The notes beneath the pieces were generated by a model, which ran no database searches, was not told the DNA's origin, and worked only from the letters and a program-made list of their open reading frames with translations. The position numbers and the translations under genes were made by a program. Shown here piece by piece: positions 58,832 through 64,000 of a DNA stretch of 64,000 nt. This DNA comes from Pseudomonas promysalinigenes (GTDB taxonomy: Bacteria > Pseudomonadota > Gammaproteobacteria > Pseudomonadales > Pseudomonadaceae): the NCBI RefSeq assembly GCF_014269025.2, contig NZ_CP077094.1, positions 2,666,001 through 2,730,000 on the forward strand, in the 5' to 3' direction. Positions within the stretch are counted from its first letter, which is position 1, and the number at the start of each line of letters is the position of its first letter.

Positions 58832-59650
58832 TTAGCTGAACTTGCCGCTGATGTAGTCACTGGTCAGCTGCTCACGCGGGTTCTGGAAGATCTGCGTGGT
58901 CGGCCCCATCTCAACCAGGTAGCCGGTGCGGGTGCCCTGGGAGATGTCGACGGAAAAGAACGCAGTGGTGTCTGCCACGCGAATCGCCTGTTGCATGTTG
59001 TGGGTCACCAAAGCAATCGTGTAGTCCTTTTTCAGCTCGACCATCAGTTCCTCCACCCGGCGGGTGGCGATCGGGTCCAGTGCCGAGCATGGCTCATCGA
59101 GCAGCAGTACTTCTGGCTCGGTGGCGATGGCACGGGCAATGCACAGGCGCTGCTGCTGGCCACCTGACAGTGACAGGCCGCTGACCTTGAGCTTGTCCTT
59201 GACTTCATCCCACAGTGCCGCGCCTTGCAGCGCATGTTTGACGCGGTCACCGATGTCGCCCTTGTAGCGGTTCAGGCGCAAGCCGAAAGCGACGTTGTCG
59301 AAGATGCTCATGGAGAATGGGTTGGGTTGCTGGAACACCATGCCGATGTAACGGCGCACAACCACTGGGTCAACGCCTTTACCGTAGACATCTTGGCCAA
59401 GGAAATGCACATGGCCTTCGAAGCGGAAACCTTTGACCAAGTCGTTCATGCGGTTGAGGCTGCGCAGCACGGTACTTTTGCCGCAGCCGGAGGGGCCGAT
59501 GAAGCCGGTGATTTCGTTCTTGCGGATCGGCACATGGCTGTCGCGCACCGCCATGAAGTTGCCGTAGAAAATCTTGTCCAGCTTGCAGTCCATGACGATA
59601 GGCGCGTCGCTGACCAAGGGAGCGGCTCTTTGCGCAGTAGATACGTTCAC
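58832..59650 (-). CDS. pstB: Phosphate ABC transporter ATP-binding protein PstB
   Basis: 272 residues. Walker [22 protein letters not shown] near residue 50, ABC signature [16 protein letters not shown] near 160, Walker [14 protein letters not shown] near 180 and switch His in VTHNMQQA near 215. [10 protein letters not shown] and [18 protein letters not shown] are Pst-specific. Powers high-affinity phosphate uptake. GTG 59650 is preferred to TTG 59671 because GGGAG lies nine bases before it. phoU does not follow; a Fic-like gene does. Confidence 0.96.
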   Translation of the reverse strand: MNVSTAQRAAPLVSDAPIVMDCKLDKIFYGNFMAVRDSHVPIRKNEITGFIGPSGCGKSTVLRSLNRMNDLVKGFRFEGHVHFLGQDVYGKGVDPVVVRRYIGMVFQQPNPFSMSIFDNVAFGLRLNRYKGDIGDRVKHALQGAALWDEVKDKLKVSGLSLSGGQQQRLCIARAIATEPEVLLLDEPCSALDPIATRRVEELMVELKKDYTIALVTHNMQQAIRVADTTAFFSVDISQGTRTGYLVEMGPTTQIFQNPREQLTSDYISGKFS

Positions 59651-59667
59651 GGTCGAATGCTCCCTTT

Positions 59668-60561
59668 TCAATACTTGGGCTTGCCGAAAATGCGGCTGAG
59701 AATGTTGACTACCAGCACGATCATCACCAACACCAGCGAGGCCGCCCAGGCGAGCTCAAGCTGGTTGTCGAACGGCATGCCGGAGAAGTTGTAAATCAGT
59801 ACGGCAAGCGAAGCCGTGGGGTTCATGACCGCCAGGCTGCCGTCGTGGTAGATCCAGTAATTGCTGAACAGCGCAGTGAACAGCAGCGGCGCCGTTTCAC
59901 CGGCGGCGCGGGCCACCGCCAGCATGACGCCGGTGAGGATGGCGGGCATACCGGTCGGCAGAATGATTTTCCAGATCACCTGCGCGCGGGTGCAACCCAT
60001 GCCGTACGCGGCATCTTTCATGATCTTGGGTACCATCTTCATGGCTTCCTCGGCGGTCAGCACCACGATCGGCAGCATCAGCACTGCCAGCGCCACGCCG
60101 CCAGCCGGGGCCGAATAGGTGCCGGTGGTCATCACCACCAAGGCATAGGCAAACACGCCGGCAAGGATCGAAGGCAGGCCGGTAAGCATTTTTGCGGCGA
60201 ACCGTGAAGCGTTGGCCAGTTTGCTGTCTGGGCCGAGTTCGGCAAGGAACACCGCTGCCAGAATGCCCACCGGTACGGCGATGGCTGCTGCGATGCCGAC
60301 CATGACGAAGGTACCGGCCAAGGCGTTGCCGAAGCCGCCGCCCATTTCGAAGCCAGTGGGTGGTAGCTCGGTGAACACCTCAAGGCTCAGGCGAGCACCG
60401 CCGCGGGTGATCAGCATGTACAACACCGAAACCAAAGGCACGCTGGCCAGCAGTGCTACGCACCACACCAGCGTGGTCAGTAACAGGCTACGCAGGGCAC
60501 GGCCTTCGAAGCGGCGCTGCAGGCTAGGTAGAGCGGTGCTGGTGACGGAGAGGTCAGTCAT
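59668..60561 (-). CDS. pstA: Phosphate ABC transporter permease PstA
   Basis: 297 residues with six hydrophobic spans. [44 protein letters not shown] near 190-235 is the permease EAA-like motif and the PstA-specific [11 protein letters not shown]. The start overlaps the pstC stop (ATGA). It forms the inner-membrane channel with PstC. Confidence 0.97.
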   Translation of the reverse strand: MTDLSVTSTALPSLQRRFEGRALRSLLLTTLVWCVALLASVPLVSVLYMLITRGGARLSLEVFTELPPTGFEMGGGFGNALAGTFVMVGIAAAIAVPVGILAAVFLAELGPDSKLANASRFAAKMLTGLPSILAGVFAYALVVMTTGTYSAPAGGVALAVLMLPIVVLTAEEAMKMVPKIMKDAAYGMGCTRAQVIWKIILPTGMPAILTGVMLAVARAAGETAPLLFTALFSNYWIYHDGSLAVMNPTASLAVLIYNFSGMPFDNQLELAWAASLVLVMIVLVVNILSRIFGKPKY

Positions 60562-61526
60562 TGTTTGTTACCCCGCTGGGCGTAGAGCATGATCAGCGAT
60601 CCGAAAACGTTCACCAGCAAGGTGATGAACATCAGCACCAAGGCGGCATACATCAGCACCTCGATCTCGTTCGGCCCGGCCTCCGGGAAGTTCAGCGCCA
60701 GCAAGGCTGCCAAGGTATTGGCTGGGGCGAACAGCGAAAGCGTGATGGTATTGGCGTTGCCGACCAGCATGGCCAGGGCCATGGTCTCGCCCAGTGCGCG
60801 GCCAAGCCCTAGCACCAGGGAGCCGAAGATACCCGTTGCAGCCGAGGGCACCATGACTTTGAGGATGGCCTCCCAATGGGTGGTGCCCATGCCGTAAGCG
60901 GCCTGCTTGGTTTTCATCGGCACGCTGGTCAGTGCGTCCTGGGAGACAGCGGCAATGGTCGGGAGGATCATGATCGCCAGCACCAACGCCGCTGGCAGCA
61001 AGCCAGGGCCACTGAGGGAGCTGCCGAAGAAAGGGATCCAGCCCAATTCACTGTTCAGCCAGGTGGTCAGCGGCCGGATGGCCGGGATCACCACGTAGAT
61101 ACCCCACAGGCCGTAGACGACGCTGGGGATGGCGGCAAGCAGCTCGACGATGGTACGAAACACCGCAGCAAGCCTTGCCGGCAAGAAATCCTGAGTCAGA
61201 AAAATGGCCATGCTGACGCCGAAGAACCCGGCGATCATCAAGGCGATCAGCGCGCTGTAAAGCGTGCCCCAGATGGCGGGCAGAATGCCGTATTTACCCT
61301 GATTGACGTCCCACACACTACCAAACAGCACGTCGAAGCCGTGCTTTTCCATGCCTGGAAGTGCTTTGCGTCCTACTTCATATACCAACGCGAATACCAG
61401 CGCGAGAATCAGCACTACACCGATACGCGCAAGGGCACGGAAGGTGCGGTCGACCAGGAAGTCCTTGGTGGACGGCGGCTGACAGGCGGAATCTGGATTG
61501 TCCGGTATGGCAAAAGGTGTGTTCAT
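60558..61526 (-). CDS. pstC: Phosphate ABC transporter permease PstC
   Basis: 322 residues with six membrane segments. AAYGMGTTHWEAILKVMVPSAATGIFGSLVLGLGRALGETMALAMLVGNA near 225-275 is the PstC permease loop. The gene lies 72 bp after pstS on the same transcript and overlaps pstA by four bases. Confidence 0.97.
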   Translation of the reverse strand: MNTPFAIPDNPDSACQPPSTKDFLVDRTFRALARIGVVLILALVFALVYEVGRKALPGMEKHGFDVLFGSVWDVNQGKYGILPAIWGTLYSALIALMIAGFFGVSMAIFLTQDFLPARLAAVFRTIVELLAAIPSVVYGLWGIYVVIPAIRPLTTWLNSELGWIPFFGSSLSGPGLLPAALVLAIMILPTIAAVSQDALTSVPMKTKQAAYGMGTTHWEAILKVMVPSAATGIFGSLVLGLGRALGETMALAMLVGNANTITLSLFAPANTLAALLALNFPEAGPNEIEVLMYAALVLMFITLLVNVFGSLIMLYAQRGNKQ

Positions 61527-61598
61527 TTAGCTGATTCCGGGACTAGGGGCAAACACGCCCGGCACGACGCAAGCACCGCACCGGGAGCGCCTGAAGCA

Positions 61599-62627
61599 TT
61601 ACTGGATGTTTTGCGAAGCTTTGCGCACTTGTTCGACTACCGAAGCTGGCAGCGGGATGTAGCCCATCGAATCGGCGATTTTCTGCCCCTGGGTCAGGCC
61701 GTACTCGACCATCTCACGCATGGCCTTGGCCTTTTGCGGATTGCCGTTGTCCTTGCGGAAGATCATCCAGGTGTAGGAAGTGATCGGATAGGACTTGGCG
61801 CCATCCGGGTCTGGCAGGTGGGCGATCAGGTTTTCCGGCAACTTCACCGCTGCCAGGGCCTGGGCACCGCTTTCGGCGTTCGGCACCACGTACTGGCCTG
61901 CCTTGTTTTCCAGCTCAGCGAAGTCGACCTTGGCCAGCTTGGCAAAGCCATATTCGATGTAACCGATGGCGCCCGGCGTCTGGCGAACGGTCGCGGTCAC
62001 GCCGTCGTTCTTGGGCGACTTGATGAACTTGTCGGTGGCCGGCCAGTTGACGGTGTTGCCTTCACCCAAGTCCTTCTTGAAGTCGGCGTTGATGGCCGAC
62101 AGGTGCTGGGTGAACACGGCGTTGGTACCGCTGGAATCGGCACGTACCACGACGGTGATAGGCAGGTCAGGCAGCTTCAGGTCTGGGTTGGCGGCAGCGA
62201 TCTTGGCATCGTTCCATCGGGTGATCTTGCCCAGGAAGATGTTGGAGTACACATCCCGTGGCAGCTTCAGGCCCTTAGGGTTGCCCGGCAGGTTGTAGGC
62301 CAGCACGATTTCACCGGCGGTCATTGGCAGCAACTGCACACCCTCGCCGACTTTGGCGATGTCTGCTTCGCTCATGGCCGAGTCGCTGGCGGCGAAGTCG
62401 ACAGTCTTGTTCAGAAAGTCTTGAACCCCTGCCCCGCTACCTTTGGACTGGTAGTCAACGGTAACGCCAGCGGTATTCTTGCTGAAATCCTTGAACCAGG
62501 TCAGGTAGATAGGCGCAGGGAAACTTGCACCAGAACCGGTCAAGCGAATGTTGTCTGCGGCAAAGGCCGAGGTGGCAGACAGAGAAACCGCAACGGCGAG
62601 TACAGCAGACTTCATCAGGCGTATCAT
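61599..62627 (-). CDS. pstS: Phosphate-binding protein PstS
   Basis: 342 residues. Signal peptide MKSAVLAVAVSLSATSAFAADN, then LTGSGASFPAPIYLTWFKDF (phosphate loop) and SKGSGAGVQDFLNKTVDFAASDSAM near 60-80, VVVRADSSGTNAVFTQHL near 150. It is the periplasmic binding protein that feeds PstCA. ATG 62627 has GGAG at a long spacing; ATG 62615 is possible. A Pho-box-like pair of repeats lies upstream at 62674-62691. Confidence 0.96.
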   Translation of the reverse strand: MIRLMKSAVLAVAVSLSATSAFAADNIRLTGSGASFPAPIYLTWFKDFSKNTAGVTVDYQSKGSGAGVQDFLNKTVDFAASDSAMSEADIAKVGEGVQLLPMTAGEIVLAYNLPGNPKGLKLPRDVYSNIFLGKITRWNDAKIAAANPDLKLPDLPITVVVRADSSGTNAVFTQHLSAINADFKKDLGEGNTVNWPATDKFIKSPKNDGVTATVRQTPGAIGYIEYGFAKLAKVDFAELENKAGQYVVPNAESGAQALAAVKLPENLIAHLPDPDGAKSYPITSYTWMIFRKDNGNPQKAKAMREMVEYGLTQGQKIADSMGYIPLPASVVEQVRKASQNIQ

Positions 62628-62673
62628 GGGAAAAGCGCTCCGTGTGATGGCCGACACACTTTGCAGCAGCTGT

Positions 62674-62691
62674 GTTACAGCTTTGTGACTA
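62674..62691 (-). promoter_or_regulatory. Pho-box-like direct repeats upstream of pstS
   Basis: On the minus strand TAGTCAC (62685-62691), AAAG spacer (62681-62684), CTGTAAC (62674-62680). The 7-bp repeats with a 4-bp spacer match PhoB box geometry; the first repeat is one change from CTGTCAC. It lies 46 bp before the pstS start codon. Confidence 0.6.
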
Positions 62692-62795
62692 TTGAATGGC
62701 AGCCACCCCATCTGCCCCTCTAAATCGCAGCCCTCAGTACGTTTTCAGCGCTTCGCTCGTAACTAGATATGACTGGCCCCTCCCCTACGTCCAGC

Positions 62796-63287
62796 TCAAA
62801 GCACCATAAGCATCTCATGCCAAGCCATGCCGCCGTGCTCCGAAGGCGACGGCTGAACGTACTGGTAGCCCATCTTGCGGTACAGCGCCACATGCTGCTC
62901 TTTGCACATCAGGTGAATGGTCTGTTTACCCTGGGCCTGCATGCGCGTGATGAATTCGCTCATCAGCTGTTTGGCGTAGCCTTTGCCCTGATGGGCAGGG
63001 TCCACCACGACTGACATGATCACCACATTAGGTGCCAGCGGGTCGTGGCCGACCAGGTCCTTGAACGCCTCATCGGACATCACAACCTGGTGGGCGCAGC
63101 CGCTGTTGATGAAGCCAATGATGCTCTGCTCGCCTTCAAGCAGCAGGAACCCCTGGGGGTACTGGCTGATGCGCGTGCGGATCTTCTCCAGTGTGGCTGC
63201 CTCGTCGCCCTCGTAGGCACCGATTTCGATCGCGTGGCAACGCTCGGCATCACTCAAGACGGGTTGGCGGAATGAGGTGGTGCTCAT
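62796..63287 (-). CDS. GNAT family N-acetyltransferase
   Basis: 163 residues. SVVVDPAHQGKGYAKQLMSEFITRMQAQG near 95-125 is motif A (H-Q-G-K-G-Y-A), followed by HLMCKEQHVALYRKMGYQYV, motif B. The N-terminal HAIEIGAYEGDEAATLEKIRTRI and an FLLLEGEQSIIGFI strand complete the fold. It resembles the arylalkylamine/serotonin N-acetyltransferase-like group. It is divergent from the DJ-1-family gene; substrate unknown. Confidence 0.93.
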   Translation of the reverse strand: MSTTSFRQPVLSDAERCHAIEIGAYEGDEAATLEKIRTRISQYPQGFLLLEGEQSIIGFINSGCAHQVVMSDEAFKDLVGHDPLAPNVVIMSVVVDPAHQGKGYAKQLMSEFITRMQAQGKQTIHLMCKEQHVALYRKMGYQYVQPSPSEHGGMAWHEMLMVL

Positions 63288-63476
63288 GGGTAAAGGTTCC
63301 TGAATCAGATTTCGTTGCGCTAGGGTACTTCAACAGCGGCGAAAAACCCCGTGCTTTAACGCCCTGGGATGGCTTTACAACGACCGGCAGGGAACCCTAG
63401 CTGCGCTGTGGCCTCCCACCTTCATGCAGAGCCAACGACGCACTGCCCACCCCATAGATCTGGAGAACTGCCTCGC

Positions 63477-64000
63477 ATGAAAAAGATCCTGATGGTGCTC
63501 ACATCCCATGACCAGCTGGGTGATACCGGCAAGAAAACCGGCTTCTGGCTGGAAGAATTCGCCGCCCCCTACTACGTGTTCGTGGACGCTGGCGCCGACG
63601 TAACCCTGGCCTCTCCCAAAGGCGGCCAACCTCCGCTCGATCCAAAGAGCGATGAGCCGGACGCTCAAACCGACGCTACCCGGCGCTTCGCCACCGACAC
63701 CGATGGGCAGATGGCGCTGGCTGACACGGTGCCGTTGAGCGAGGTGGACCCTTACCACTTCGATGCGGTGTTTTACCCAGGCGGCCACGGGCCGCTTTGG
63801 GACTTGGCGCAAGACACCGACTCCAAGACGCTGCTCGAAGCCTTCTATGCGGCCAACAAGCCCATTGCCGCTGTATGCCATGCACCGGGCGTGCTCAAGC
63901 ATATCAAGGCACCCGATGGCCAACCGGTCGTCAAAGACAAGCAGGTAACCGGCTTTGCCAACAGCGAAGAGGCTGCCGTGGGGCTGACCGATGTGGTCCC
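63477..64000 (+). CDS. DJ-1/PfpI family (Hsp31-like) protein, 3' truncated
   Basis: The window ends inside this gene; 174 codons are visible. MKKILMVLTSHDQLGDTGKKTGFWLEEFAAPYYVF is the opening of the type 1 glutamine-amidotransferase-like group near Hsp31/YajL relatives. FYPGGHGPLWDL near 101-112 and the nucleophile elbow AAVCHAPGVL near 131-140 place the catalytic Cys in VCH. Such proteins act as chaperones or glyoxalase/deglycase-like enzymes on methylglyoxal. Start ATG has GGAGA at long spacing. It stands divergent from the GNAT gene. Confidence 0.9.
   Translation, partial: MKKILMVLTSHDQLGDTGKKTGFWLEEFAAPYYVFVDAGADVTLASPKGGQPPLDPKSDEPDAQTDATRRFATDTDGQMALADTVPLSEVDPYHFDAVFYPGGHGPLWDLAQDTDSKTLLEAFYAANKPIAAVCHAPGVLKHIKAPDGQPVVKDKQVTGFANSEEAAVGLTDVV

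Noticed and set aside
60876..62723. 615-codon plus-strand open frame across pstC and pstS
   Set aside because: Opposite to two unmistakable phosphate genes. Its sequence is low-complexity His/Asp/Gly-rich and shows no domain.
1..64000. CRISPR array, insertion sequence or prophage
   Set aside because: No regularly spaced direct repeats, no transposase, integrase or phage structural gene was seen anywhere in the window.

Overview
The window reads as a chromosomal segment of a fluorescent Pseudomonas of the P. putida group. The reasons are uniformly GC-rich coding sequence, the mexS/mexT pair, a short LOV protein of the P. putida SB1/SB2 type, a Pseudomonas-type 76-residue metallothionein, a MesD/MesX methionine synthase pair, and many genes with Pseudomonas-like neighbours. 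No rRNA, tRNA, CRISPR array, insertion sequence, integrase or prophage was seen. It looks like core and soft-core chromosome rather than an island. The first and last genes are cut by the window edges.

Layout. (1) 1-7.2 kb: flavin monooxygenase-like gene plus RidA, LysR regulator, two VOC proteins, an MHS-type transporter and an alpha/beta hydrolase. (2) 7.2-16.3 kb: DNA repair and metabolism. This holds a UvrD-like helicase, pirin, phosphoglucomutase, and a two-gene operon (VRR-NUC nuclease, then a PD-(D/E)XK/XPD-like helicase) with a consensus LexA box at 16298-16313. (3) 16.3-31 kb: MocR regulator overlapping an unknown gene, mexS<>mexT without mexEF-oprN, racemase/AraC pair, TetR/AcuI-like pair sharing a duplicated operator, metallothionein, a methyltransferase overlapping a haem-oxygenase-like iron protein, DUF4142 and MgtC genes. 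(4) 30.4-40.1 kb: a light-response locus. A MerR/LitR-type regulator and a short LOV photoreceptor sit beside two operons running toward each other. One has six genes (NTF2-like, SDR, FAD oxidase, DUF1365, Cfa-like, DUF2878). The other has five (chalcone-isomerase-like, DUF3833 lipoprotein, DUF6482, Fe-S photolyase, DUF2256). Their promoter regions carry three copies of TRTACA-N12-TGTAYA.

(5) 40.2-45.4 kb: GNAT and cupin genes, then the four-gene Anbu cluster (ATP-grasp, alpha-E, transglutaminase, proteasome-like Anbu). (6) 45.5-48.8 kb: mesD/mesX and a class V aminotransferase. (7) 48.9-57.4 kb: a seven-gene, tightly overlapping operon (PanE-like, VOC, MaoC, CoA-transferase, AroE-like, AroQ-like, DHA2 transporter). 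It is divergent from a LysR gene whose leader has an 18-bp perfect palindrome, and an NCS1 permease with a GntR-type operator follows. (8) 57.4-64 kb: HAD plus a Fic-fold protein with a degenerate motif, pstSCAB preceded by a Pho-box-like repeat and lacking an adjacent phoU, GNAT, and a DJ-1/PfpI-family gene.

The best leads for new biology are the light regulon, the SOS-controlled nuclease/helicase pair, the Fic-like/HAD pair beside pst, the unassigned AroE/AroQ/CoA-transferase operon, and the Anbu cluster. All function calls come from reading motifs and context by eye; no database search was run.
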